NCBI RefSeq assembly: GCF_000484695.1
Contig: NZ_AXVR01000037.1
Location: 1 to 49,734, forward strand
Reading direction: 5' to 3'
Length of the DNA stretch: 49,734 nt
Source: Salinispora cortesiana
GTDB lineage: Bacteria > Actinomycetota > Actinomycetes > Mycobacteriales > Micromonosporaceae
Below, one piece after another: positions 41,724 to 49,625 of this stretch. Each line of letters starts with the position of its first letter. The stretch's first letter is position 1. Position numbers and translations under genes: made by a program. The notes below the pieces were generated by a model that made no database searches, had not been told where the DNA came from, and saw nothing but the letters and a program-made list of their open reading frames with translations.

Positions 41724-42773
41724 CTACCTCGCTCTATCCCCCGAAGATCCCGATGATGAATTCTTGGCGGTGGCGTCGAGCCGGTGCACCAACTCGGCAA
41801 CGTCAACGCTGTACTCGTACCACTCCCGGTCGGGGCGGTAGCCCAGCTCGGCGTTGACCTTCAGCATCGCCTCGTTGTCCTGCGCGTTCCAGGTCTGCAC
41901 TCCGGTGAGCGCCGGCTCGGCCGAGCGTAGCTCCAACAGCATGCGTGCCTTCATCGCCCGGTCGATGTCGTGCCCACGGTGCGCCGGTACGACGATCGTG
42001 TCGTACTGGTCGGCCCGGGTCGGGTGCTGCGCCGGCACCACCACCTCGGTCAGCCCGGCCACCTCCCCGGTCTGCTTGTGTAGCGCGAGGACGATGTACG
42101 GGGTCATCCCCCGTCGGTGCAGGCAGTCGAGGCTGTCCCGGAGCCGCTGCGGGTCGTAGGAGCTGGGGCGGAGCTCGCCCTCCTCGACATCGCGGGCCTC
42201 CGCCTTGGCCCGCGCGTACGCGTCGATGAGTTGATCGGGCAGCCCACCGGGATGGAACTGCACGTCATACCCCGGGCTGACGCCGTCGGCCGTCCTGCCC
42301 AGCTCCACCCAGTCCACTCCGGCCAGGTCGAGCACGCTTCGGTTTTCGACGTACTCTCGGGTGAACCCGAGCGACTGGAAGAAGGCGACCGCCGGGGTGT
42401 CGCCGACAACCTCCACGCCGATCGTCTGGAACCCCTCCTGGTAGACCCGGCGGGCGGCGGTCAGGACCAGCTCGTGGCCGAGGCCGCTGCGGCGTGCCGA
42501 CGGGTGCACCAACACCTCGAGTACGCCGATGCTGCCGAGCAGCAGCACGTTGACCATCCCCGGCACGGCCACCTCGCCGCCCTGGGCCGGGTCGGGCACA
42601 GCCACCCAGGAGATCCGCCGTTCGCCCGGCATCATCTCGGTCAGGTACTCCCGCAGGAAGCTCCCCTGCCAGGGCGGGTCCTGCGGCAGATCGGCGGCGA
42701 GGACCGCGTTCAACGTGTCCAGCAGGGACACCATCTCGGCGGACGACGCGGCCCGAAGGTCCCATTCGCGCAT
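41724..42773 (-). CDS. Tandem-GNAT acetyltransferase
   Basis: About 349 residues with two GNAT halves. The first has VHPSARRSGLGHELVLTAAR (residues near 95) and FFQSLGFTR; the second has VVPAHRGHDIDRAMKARML and ends WNAQDNEAMLKVNAELGYRP. This is the layout of MshD-type and other actinobacterial double GNATs; no acceptor can be assigned. Three tandem starts (GTG 42779, ATG 42776, ATG 42773) are possible; I use 42773 because TAGACG (42781-42786, minus strand) would then be 7 nt upstream. It ends 51 nt before the nuclease gene. Confidence 0.8.
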   Translation of the reverse strand: MREWDLRAASSAEMVSLLDTLNAVLAADLPQDPPWQGSFLREYLTEMMPGERRISWVAVPDPAQGGEVAVPGMVNVLLLGSIGVLEVLVHPSARRSGLGHELVLTAARRVYQEGFQTIGVEVVGDTPAVAFFQSLGFTREYVENRSVLDLAGVDWVELGRTADGVSPGYDVQFHPGGLPDQLIDAYARAKAEARDVEEGELRPSSYDPQRLRDSLDCLHRRGMTPYIVLALHKQTGEVAGLTEVVVPAQHPTRADQYDTIVVPAHRGHDIDRAMKARMLLELRSAEPALTGVQTWNAQDNEAMLKVNAELGYRPDREWYEYSVDVAELVHRLDATAKNSSSGSSGDRAR

Positions 42774-42847
42774 CATCACCCGTCTAGCTTGCCGTCTACC
42801 GCTGCTCTGGGGAAGTAGGGGATTTCCCGGAAACGTGGGTGATCATG

Positions 42848-44143
42848 TCAGCTCCGGCTTGCCTGCCCGTACTGGTTGGCTTTGTCGAAGACGTCCTGAG
42901 CGTACTGCCGCACATCGTTGTACGACAGGATGGCGTTCCACCAGTCGGCGGCGATGGTCAGATTCCGGCCACCCTTGCACAGGTAGTTCGCGGCGGCCAG
43001 GGCGGCGTCATCGATGTCGTGCGGGTCCTTGCGGCCATCGTTGTCCGCGTCGGCCCCGATCTCCTGCCAGGTGGTCGGAATGAACTGCATCGGCCCGATC
43101 GCCCGGTCATAGGTGGCGTCCTGGTCCAGCGTGCCGCGGTCGGTGTCGCGGATCAGCATCCGCCCGCCCTGCCCGTCTAGCGGCAGGCCGATGATCTCCG
43201 GGGCGGCCCGACCATCCGAGCCGAGCCGGGCGTTGTTGGCCTGCCCGTGTGCCGACTCGACGTGCCCGATCGCGGCGAGCGTGGTCCAGCTCAGGCCGCA
43301 GCTGCGGTTGGTCTGGGCGAGGACCAGTTCGGCGTAGCCGTAGGCCTGCAACGCGACCGGTGCGATGTCGACCTTCGGAGCGGTCTGGGCTGCCCAACTT
43401 GCGAGCGTGTCGGCGGGTCGGCCGAGACCGGGGGGCGGGGCGGTCAACGTGGCGTCCGGTGGGGGCAGGATGCCGGCGGGCGGCCCGTCGGGCACGGAGG
43501 TCGGTGCGGCCGTGTCGCCGGCGGTGGCGGCAGCGATGTTCGGGCCGGAGCGCACCGTGGCAGGCACCAGCAGGGCTCCAGCCGCCACGGTCGCCGCGAC
43601 CAGGAGCAGCAGGAAGCCGCCGGGGAGGGTGAGCTGGCCGCTGGGGCGTCGCGACCAGCGGTGGACCGAACGCGCCGCGCCGACCGCCAAGCGGCTGGGC
43701 GAGACGCGGATGGCGTGCGCGAAGGGGCTTCGGCGCCGCCGGACTCTCGCGGCCCGCTCCGGCCCGGCCGGGTCGCCGGACGATTCGACCTCGTCGGCCA
43801 GGTCCGCGTCGCCAGAATCGGCTGGTTCGGCCTCGTCGACCGGCTTCGCGTCGGGGTCCGGTGTTGGCTTCGCGTTCGGGTCCGGTGTTGGCTTCGCGTC
43901 CGGGTCCCGCGTCGGCTTCGCGTTCGGGTCCGGTGTTGGCTTCGCGTTCGGGTCCGGTGCCGGCTTCGCGTCTGGGGCCGTCGGCGGTTGCAGCCAGGGT
44001 CGGCGCGGCCGGGGCACCGGCCCGGGCCGACGGCCGGCGGCCACGTCGGATCCACTCTGCGCTCCCCCACCCGGTGTGGCCGGGCGCAGGGGCCGGAGGG
44101 TCTGGTTCTGCTCGCCGTCCACCACCTGTCGAGTATTACCCAT
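42848..44143 (-). CDS. Membrane-anchored lytic transglycosylase with repeat-rich N-terminus
   Basis: 431 residues. A Pro-rich cytoplasmic N-terminus carries six imperfect copies of an 8-residue AKPTPDP-type unit (about 58-105), followed by a basic segment and a membrane anchor near residues 175-200. The C-terminal SLT domain has AAIGHVESAHGQ (catalytic Glu), IGPMQFIPTTWQEIGAD and NAILSYNDVRQYA. It should cleave the glycan strands of peptidoglycan outside the membrane. ATG 44143 is taken, but GTG codons 6-7 residues later are possible. It diverges from the FmdB-type gene. Confidence 0.9.
   Translation of the reverse strand: MGNTRQVVDGEQNQTLRPLRPATPGGGAQSGSDVAAGRRPGPVPRPRRPWLQPPTAPDAKPAPDPNAKPTPDPNAKPTRDPDAKPTPDPNAKPTPDPDAKPVDEAEPADSGDADLADEVESSGDPAGPERAARVRRRRSPFAHAIRVSPSRLAVGAARSVHRWSRRPSGQLTLPGGFLLLLVAATVAAGALLVPATVRSGPNIAAATAGDTAAPTSVPDGPPAGILPPPDATLTAPPPGLGRPADTLASWAAQTAPKVDIAPVALQAYGYAELVLAQTNRSCGLSWTTLAAIGHVESAHGQANNARLGSDGRAAPEIIGLPLDGQGGRMLIRDTDRGTLDQDATYDRAIGPMQFIPTTWQEIGADADNDGRKDPHDIDDAALAAANYLCKGGRNLTIAADWWNAILSYNDVRQYAQDVFDKANQYGQASRS
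43842..43980 (-). repeat. 24-bp tandem repeat array in the transglycosylase gene
   Basis: About 5.8 copies of a 24-bp unit (GGCTTCGCG-N4-GGGTCCGGTG-type) encode the 8-residue Pro/Asp/Lys repeats on the minus strand. Copies differ at a few positions. Array length may vary between strains without shifting the frame. Confidence 0.92.
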
Positions 44144-44181
44144 GTCCGGCTGTTCGTCCGGGGCGGTCGTAGGCTGGAGGC

Positions 44182-44394
44182 ATGCCCCGGTACGAGTTCC
44201 GTTGCCGCGTCTGCGGTGACACCTTCGAGGTCAACCGGCCCATGTCCCGAGCCGCCGAGCCGGCCCGCTGCCGGCAGGGGCACGACGACACAGTCAAACT
44301 CCTTTCCGCGGTCGCGACAATTAGTCGTAGCGGGCCGGGCGGGACCGCTCCCACCACAGGTGGTGGCTGCTGCGGCGGTGGCTGCGGCTGCTGA
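44182..44394 (+). CDS. FmdB-family zinc ribbon protein
   Basis: 70 residues. The zinc ribbon MPRYEFRCRVCGDTFEV and the later PARCRQGHD-like pair make a putative zinc site; the tail GGGCCGGGCGC is Gly/Cys rich. FmdB-type proteins are suggested regulators, and the cellular role here is unknown. TAGGCT (44170-44175) lies 6 nt before the ATG, a leaderless start. It stands alone between the transglycosylase and the large regulator gene. Confidence 0.88.
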   Translation: MPRYEFRCRVCGDTFEVNRPMSRAAEPARCRQGHDDTVKLLSAVATISRSGPGGTAPTTGGGCCGGGCGC

Positions 44395-44543
44395 GTCGGC
44401 ATTCGATTCGTCGACGTCGCACCGCGCTTGCCGACGTCGGCGAGGAGTGGCACGTTGGAGCAGAACCGGCCGTCATTCTCGCGATGCGTGACGGGCTGGA
44501 TTCAGGCAGCATGAACCAGACGTCCTGGGCGGAGGTTCCACGC

Positions 44544-47297
44544 ATGTCGCCACGGATCCACCTCCCGACCGGGTGGGTGACCTTCGTCTTCACCGACATC
44601 GAGGGCTCCACCCGGCTGGCCCAACTGCTCGGGCCGGACTACCGGCCGGTGCTACGGGAACATCGGCGCCTGCTGCGCCGGACCATTGTCGCCACCAAGG
44701 GGGCGGAGCTACTCACCGAGGGTGACTCGTTCTTCCTGGCCTTTGCCGACGCATCCGCCGCGCTGACCGCCTGCCTGGCCGCCCAACGTGCCCTGACCAA
44801 CCACGACTGGCCGACGCCGGATGCCACCCCGCGGGTGAGGATGGGGCTGCACACCGGGTGGGCGGAGCCCCGCGATGGCGAGTACGTGAGTGCGGAGGTG
44901 CACCGGGCCGCCCGGATCGCCGCCGCTGCGCACGGTGGACAGGTGCTCTGCTCCGCGGCGACCGCCCAGCACGCCCACCCGTTGCCCGGCGGTGCCTCCC
45001 TACTCGACCTGGGCCTGCACCGACTGCGTGGCTTCGACGACCGGGAACGGCTCTTCCAGCTGACCGCAGCCGGTCTGGAACGGCAGTTTCCGCGTCCGCG
45101 TACCGCTGACGCGGCGGCACACAACCTGCCCACCTCGGTCACCTCGTTCGTCGGCCGACAGGCTGAGTGGGCCGAGCTGCGCCGGTTGGTGGAGAACTAT
45201 CGCCTGGTCACGGTGGTCGGCGCCGGGGGATCCGGCAAGACCCGGCTGGCGGTGGAGCTCGCCGCCGACCTGGTCGAGTCTCATCCGGACGGTGTCTGGT
45301 TCGTTGACCTCTCCACGGTGGCAGAGCCGGGGCTGGTGGCGTACGCGGTCGCCGCCGGGCTCGGCCTCCGCCCGGAGCCAGGCCGCTCAATGGTGGACAC
45401 CCTGGTGGAGTACGCCGCGGCCCGCCGGATGCTGATGCTGCTGGACACCGGTGACGCCCAGCTGGCGGCGTCAGCCCAGGTGATCTCCCAGCTGCTCGCC
45501 GGTGGGGTGGGGGTGCGGGTGCTCGCGACCAGTCGGGAGTCGTTCAGACTTCCCGGTGAGGTGGTGTGGCGAATTCCGCCACTCCCGGTCGACCCGCCGA
45601 TGGCCGGAGCGGAGAGCGACGCGGTTGCCCTGCTGCTCGACCGCGCCACGGCGGCGCGGGGCGGTCGGCGGCCCGACCCGGCGGAGTGGGTGGACCTGCG
45701 TCGGGTCGTACGTCGATTGGATGGCCTGCCGCTCGCCATCGAACTGGCCGCTGCCCGGCTGCGGGTGCTCTCGGTCGGGCAGCTCGCCGACCGTCTCGAC
45801 GACGTTCTGGGTGCCCTCGACGCCGGCCGGGGCGATGCCGAGACCGGGCTGGCCGTGCGGCACTACAGCATGCAGGCGAACCTCCGCTGGTCGTACCAGC
45901 AGCTGGGCGCGGAGGCGGCCCGGCTGCTGCGCTGGCTGGCGGTGTTCGCCGGGCCGGTGGATCTGGCAACGGTGGAGTGGCTGTTGGACGGCGACCCGCT
46001 CGGCCCGCTGTCGGTGCTGGTGGAGAAGTCGATGGTGTTGGCCGAGCCGGAGGTCGGTGGTAGCACCTATCGAATGCTTGACCCGATTCGCGCCTACGCG
46101 GCCGGCCGGTTGGTGGCGGCGGGCGAGGAGCAGGCGGCGCGGGATCGACACGTGGCCTGGGCCGCACACGCGCTACAGCGGTTGGGCCTGGGGCCGGACG
46201 GCCGGCCGGTAACGCTCTCGCTGTACGCGTTCGATCCGTTGGCCGGGGAGCTGCGGGCCGCGCTTCGGTGGTGCGCGACGGGTGGTAGCGCCCGGGCGGG
46301 GCTCGCGCTCGTCGTCGGGCTGGACCAATGGTGGCGGGAGCGCGGCCTGGCCGGGAAGGGCCGGCTCTGGTCGTCCCGGCTGTACGACCGGAGCGTCGAG
46401 ACCGGTGAGCACATCCCGGACGCGGAGCTGGCGGCGGCGCACCACGCGCATTCGTTGCACGCGGGGGCGGACGGCGACTTCGTCGAGGAGCTGCGCTTGT
46501 CGGAGCAGGCGGAGACGGTGGCCCGGCGGGCCGGTGACGCCGGCCTGCTGGCCCGGGTGTTGGCCAGCCGAGCGGCTCCCCTGGTCGACCTAGGGCAGTT
46601 CGCCGAGGCAGAACAGGTGTGCCGGGACGTCATCGACTGGGCGCAGCGGCAGGACGTGGTCGAAGATGCCCTCTTCGCCGTCCTCAGCCTGGCGGAGTTG
46701 CTGTGGCGTCGCGGTGCCCTGGGGGAGGCAGCAGAGCTGCTCGGTGCGGCCCGCCCGGTGGAGGCGGCCCGCCCGGTGGAACGGGGCCGCCGGACGGTGG
46801 ACATGCTGCTCGGCCTGGTGGCGCTCGCCCGCGGCGACCTGATCGCCGCGCACGAGCATCTGTTGGTCTCGCTGCGGTCCCGGATGGCGCACGGTTTCCA
46901 CCGCCGTGCCTGTGACACGCTGCAGGCGATTGCGGTGCGCTGTGCCGCGGGGGGCGATCCGTTGACCGCCGCCCGACTCTTCGGCGCGGGGCAGGCGCGG
47001 GGGGCCGCCCTGGGGGCGGCGCCGGGCATCAACGGCGACTACCTTGCGCGGTGGCAGGCGCAGGTGCGGTCGGCGCTCGGCGATGTCGTCTTCGACCGGA
47101 CGTACGGCGAGGGTGCGGTGTTGGGCATTCGGGAGGCGGCGGCGGTTGCGCTCGGAGTCGAACACCCGGACCTGGCCGCTGATTCGACCCGTTTCGCCGC
47201 TGGGGTCGCCCCATCCGCACTCGTCAGCCCCCGGGAACGGCCTCTTCGTGCCCCGAGCGCGCCGGACCCCACCCGGGTCGGTCCCGAGCCCGACTGA
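44544..47297 (+). CDS. Adenylate cyclase-like/NB-ARC ATPase signal protein
   Basis: 917 residues. The class III cyclase-like domain (about 8-180) has D18 in FVFTDIEGSTRL and D61 in TEGDSFFLAF; where typical cyclases have Asn there is H120 (YVSAEVHRAARIAAA) with R124 kept, so its cyclase activity is uncertain. An NB-ARC ATPase follows with Walker A GAGGSGKT (226-233) and a weakened Walker B, LMLLDTGD in place of the usual LLVLDNCEH. The C-terminal half is helical TPR-like repeat. It belongs with large actinobacterial regulators of the SARP/MalT-like kind but lacks a DNA-binding domain. Start ATG 44544 with GGAGG 8 nt upstream. Confidence 0.85.
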   Translation: MSPRIHLPTGWVTFVFTDIEGSTRLAQLLGPDYRPVLREHRRLLRRTIVATKGAELLTEGDSFFLAFADASAALTACLAAQRALTNHDWPTPDATPRVRMGLHTGWAEPRDGEYVSAEVHRAARIAAAAHGGQVLCSAATAQHAHPLPGGASLLDLGLHRLRGFDDRERLFQLTAAGLERQFPRPRTADAAAHNLPTSVTSFVGRQAEWAELRRLVENYRLVTVVGAGGSGKTRLAVELAADLVESHPDGVWFVDLSTVAEPGLVAYAVAAGLGLRPEPGRSMVDTLVEYAAARRMLMLLDTGDAQLAASAQVISQLLAGGVGVRVLATSRESFRLPGEVVWRIPPLPVDPPMAGAESDAVALLLDRATAARGGRRPDPAEWVDLRRVVRRLDGLPLAIELAAARLRVLSVGQLADRLDDVLGALDAGRGDAETGLAVRHYSMQANLRWSYQQLGAEAARLLRWLAVFAGPVDLATVEWLLDGDPLGPLSVLVEKSMVLAEPEVGGSTYRMLDPIRAYAAGRLVAAGEEQAARDRHVAWAAHALQRLGLGPDGRPVTLSLYAFDPLAGELRAALRWCATGGSARAGLALVVGLDQWWRERGLAGKGRLWSSRLYDRSVETGEHIPDAELAAAHHAHSLHAGADGDFVEELRLSEQAETVARRAGDAGLLARVLASRAAPLVDLGQFAEAEQVCRDVIDWAQRQDVVEDALFAVLSLAELLWRRGALGEAAELLGAARPVEAARPVERGRRTVDMLLGLVALARGDLIAAHEHLLVSLRSRMAHGFHRRACDTLQAIAVRCAAGGDPLTAARLFGAGQARGAALGAAPGINGDYLARWQAQVRSALGDVVFDRTYGEGAVLGIREAAAVALGVEHPDLAADSTRFAAGVAPSALVSPRERPLRAPSAPDPTRVGPEPD

Positions 47298-47299
47298 GC

Positions 47300-48025
47300 T
47301 CAGGCGAAGAAGCGAGCCAGGTGGGCCTGCGTGGGGGTTGGCGCACCGGGCGGCAGGAGGGTCAGGTCGGCGAAGATGCTGGCCCCGTCACAGCCGGCGT
47401 GCAGGGGGTACCAGCGCGGAGCGTCCGGTGGGCGTTGGAGGCAGATGCCCTTGATGGTCTGGATGTCGAGCAGCCGTACGTGGGTGGGGTCGGCGACCGC
47501 GTTGACATGCCCCCACCAGGGGCTCATCACGTGCAGGACGCCACCGGGCCGGAGCACCCGGTGCGCCTCGTCCACCAACGGCAGGAAGTCGATCAGGTGT
47601 TCCAGGATATGGACGGCGAAGAAGACGTCCACCGAGTTGTCGGCCAGCGGCAGGGTGCGCGACAGGTCGGCTACCGCGTCGACCCCGACCGCGGGGTAGA
47701 TGTCCAGGCCCAGGTTGTCCGGCCACTGCTTGGTCCCCCCACAGCCCAGGTCCACCACGACCGGATTCCGGCCGCCGACCCGGACCCGAGCCCAGACGGC
47801 CAGGACCCCGGCGAGCCGGCCGACCCGGTCCCGCACCAGACGTAGGTCACCCGGCTCATCGACCTCTCCGGTCAGGTGGGCTACGCCCCGGTCGAAGTCC
47901 ACCTCGACGGCGAGATCCCGCAGCCGGCTGTCGTGCCGCGCCTGGTCTGCCCAGGCCTCGGCGAGGAACTCGTCAACCGCCCGCAGCCGTTGGGCTGAGG
48001 GCGGTGTCTGTGTCAGCGCGACCAT
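47300..48025 (-). CDS. BON-domain/SAM methyltransferase fusion protein
   Basis: 241 residues. An N-terminal BON-like domain (about 25-90: RLRDLAVEVDFDRGVAHLTG, DRVGRLAGVLAVWARVRV) precedes a class I methyltransferase with VVVDLGCGGTKQWP, DLSRTLPLADNSVDVFFAVHILEHL and VLRPGGVLHVMSPW. BON domains usually occur in envelope proteins; here it may bind a surface or target of the methyltransferase. Acceptor unknown. ATG 48025 has GGAGG before it. It ends 2 nt from the cyclase-like gene (convergent) and diverges from the TPR gene. Confidence 0.8.
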   Translation of the reverse strand: MVALTQTPPSAQRLRAVDEFLAEAWADQARHDSRLRDLAVEVDFDRGVAHLTGEVDEPGDLRLVRDRVGRLAGVLAVWARVRVGGRNPVVVDLGCGGTKQWPDNLGLDIYPAVGVDAVADLSRTLPLADNSVDVFFAVHILEHLIDFLPLVDEAHRVLRPGGVLHVMSPWWGHVNAVADPTHVRLLDIQTIKGICLQRPPDAPRWYPLHAGCDGASIFADLTLLPPGAPTPTQAHLARFFA

Positions 48026-48125
48026 GGCCCACCTCCGGCCGCCCGTTACCCGGAAACTCGCTCGGTATGCCTCCTGTCTCGGCGGGCGGAGACCGGCTGT
48101 GGGTCGCTTCGGGTTCCCGCCCCCG

Positions 48126-48150
48126 ACCGGTGAACCTATTCTCAACCGGT
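48126..48150. promoter_or_regulatory. ACCGGT dyad over a divergent promoter region
   Basis: ACCGGT at 48126-48131 and 48145-48150 flank TATTCT (48137-48142, plus) and TAGGTT (48138-48133, minus), possible -10 boxes in both directions. A single regulator could control both the TPR and BON-methyltransferase genes. Confidence 0.35.
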
Positions 48151-48235
48151 AGGACGGCTGCCGCCGGCTGGTGTGCCGGGTGTCCACCGTGCCGGTGGTG
48201 GCAGGGTGCCGACACGACATGAGGGGGTGGGTCGG

Positions 48236-48598
48236 ATGGATCTGCTGGCCGAGTATCGACGGGCGACCCGATACTTCGAAGCTGGGGACCCGCATGAAGC
48301 GGCTCGGCTGCTCGAGCCCATCCTCGCGGCCGAGCCCGGCAACACCGCCGTGCGTCAACTGCTGGCCCGGGCATACTTCTCCTCGGCGCAGCTCGGTCGA
48401 GCCGAAGAGCAGCTACGTGAGTTGGTTGATCGGGACCCGAGTGACCACTACGCCCACCACGTGTTGGGTCGGACGCTGGAGCGGCTGAATCGGCCGGTGG
48501 ACGCGTTGCGGCACCTGCGGATCGCGGCGGCGATGCACCATGGCAACGCCGACTACCAGGCGGCGTTGCACCGAGTGCAGGCCCGGGTCGGTCGCTGA
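48236..48598 (+). CDS. Small tetratricopeptide-repeat protein
   Basis: 120 residues, consisting almost entirely of about three TPR units (EYRRATRYFEAGDPHEAARLL, LLARAYFSSAQLGRAEEQLR, VLGRTLERLNRPVDALRHL). No catalytic or membrane segment is visible, so it is likely a scaffold or adaptor. ATG 48236 follows a GGGGGTGGG purine-rich SD. Partners cannot be inferred. Confidence 0.88.
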   Translation: MDLLAEYRRATRYFEAGDPHEAARLLEPILAAEPGNTAVRQLLARAYFSSAQLGRAEEQLRELVDRDPSDHYAHHVLGRTLERLNRPVDALRHLRIAAAMHHGNADYQAALHRVQARVGR

Positions 48599-48710
48599 CC
48601 CTCAGTCGTCCGGCTACTGCGCGTCGGCGCCGATCACCGGGCGGCCCCGTCGCCCGCCCCGCCACCTACGATGGTGCTGGCAACGGAATCGACCCGGTGG
48701 AGGCCCGGCG

Positions 48711-48965
48711 GTGAAGCTGAAGCTGGACCTACACGACATCTACAACCGGGGCACCGACATCGACCGGGCCCTGCGCGGAATCATCGACGAGGCGGTGGCG
48801 AAGAAGGCCACCCTGGTGGAGATCATCCCAGGCAAGGGGTCCGGCCAGCTCAAGAAGCGGGTGCTGCGGTTCCTTGATCAGAAGGATGTCAAGGCGCTCT
48901 ATCACCGGGTGGAGAAGGACTCGAAGAATTTCGGCCGGGTCTTCGTGCACTTCCGTTGGAAGTAG
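48711..48965 (+). CDS. Smr-domain protein (MutS2-like C-terminal domain)
   Basis: 84 residues, essentially one Smr domain. The LDLHD motif near the start and IIPGKGSGQLKKRVLRFL are characteristic; Smr domains can nick or bind DNA or RNA. It stands alone, unlike MutS2. GTG 48711 has GGAGG 7 nt upstream and is preferred to the long open frame from 48540. Its 3' end overlaps the convergent cysteine-rich gene by 77 nt, which may mark where an accessory segment begins. Confidence 0.9.
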   Translation: MKLKLDLHDIYNRGTDIDRALRGIIDEAVAKKATLVEIIPGKGSGQLKKRVLRFLDQKDVKALYHRVEKDSKNFGRVFVHFRWK

Positions 48966-49422
48966 TGACGAAACGCTGCCCGGGGCGCTCTGCCTGATTG
49001 CCGTGCGGTGATCGTCGTAGGTGGGCCAGCCAGTCGTCGGCCCAGTCGAGATGCGGACAACCGTTGTTCACGCACCGGGGGCAGGTCCGTCCTCCCCAGT
49101 GGCTACGGATGATCATTTCGATTCCGCGGAACACCAGGTCTGGGTCCAGGTCTGCCGGCTCGAAGGCGTTGGTTGTGGGGTGTTCGGGTTCCGCCTGCCA
49201 GCACCAGTCGACAAACCTCTGCCTGAGGTCCGGTCTGGTGCCGTTGAGTCGGGATAGCTGATCAGATGCTTCGGCCAGGAGCTTGCCCTGGTGGGCCAGC
49301 AGCGCTGACCTCCTGCCGCGATACTCGGCCAGCAACGCGAGCCGCGCGGGCTGGCAGGGCCAGTCGGCGCCGCAGGCCCGGCACCGCCACAGCGGGCGCA
49401 TGGGGTCGTGTGCCTTTCTCAC
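48889..49422 (-). CDS. Cysteine-rich zinc-binding protein (accessory cluster)
   Basis: 177 residues from the chosen start. Two CxxC-type clusters bracket the protein: MRPLWRCRACGADWPC near the N-terminus and GGRTCPRCVNNGCPHLDW near residue 125; the middle is helical. The C-terminal 25 residues read through the Smr gene on the other strand and look less natural. I recognise the type as an actinobacterial hypothetical protein seen near integrative elements, but no function is known. GTG 49422 overlaps the TGA of the 51-aa ORF upstream (GTGA) with GGGAG before it; ATG 49401 is the alternative start. Confidence 0.65.
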   Translation of the reverse strand: MRKAHDPMRPLWRCRACGADWPCQPARLALLAEYRGRRSALLAHQGKLLAEASDQLSRLNGTRPDLRQRFVDWCWQAEPEHPTTNAFEPADLDPDLVFRGIEMIIRSHWGGRTCPRCVNNGCPHLDWADDWLAHLRRSPHGNQAERPGQRFVTTSNGSARRPGRNSSSPSPPGDRAP

Positions 49423-49574
49423 CACCGCCGGCTCCCGCGCGTGTCGTGGTCACGTAGGCAGCGCTTGAGGTCACCACACCGGGGGCACCAACTACCCGAA
49501 CGGCATTTGGTCACCAGGCCCAGGATCACCCCAACGGCGAGCCCAACGACTATGGCAGTAGCAACGACAACCAT
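49419..49574 (-). CDS. 51-aa membrane/zinc-ribbon small protein
   Basis: ATG 49574 has GAGGGG 6 nt upstream. The 51 residues begin MVVVATAIVVGLAVGVILGL, a single membrane helix, then a short CRSGSWCPRCGDLKRC zinc-ribbon-like tail. The TGA overlaps the GTG of the next gene as GTGA, so the two are likely translated together. The helix and zinc knuckle are unusual for so short a protein and match the same zinc theme as the neighbours. Function unknown; a membrane-attached adaptor is possible. Confidence 0.65.
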   Translation of the reverse strand: MVVVATAIVVGLAVGVILGLVTKCRSGSWCPRCGDLKRCLRDHDTRGSRRW

Positions 49575-49625
49575 CGACGTCCCCTCAGCCTCGCCTGTCG
49601 GCGCTCTGGACGGGCTGGTGCGCGG

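Noticed and set aside
44484..44543. Longer start of the cyclase-like gene at 44484
   Set aside because: No SD before it, whereas GGAGG precedes the ATG at 44544 and the domain begins immediately after.
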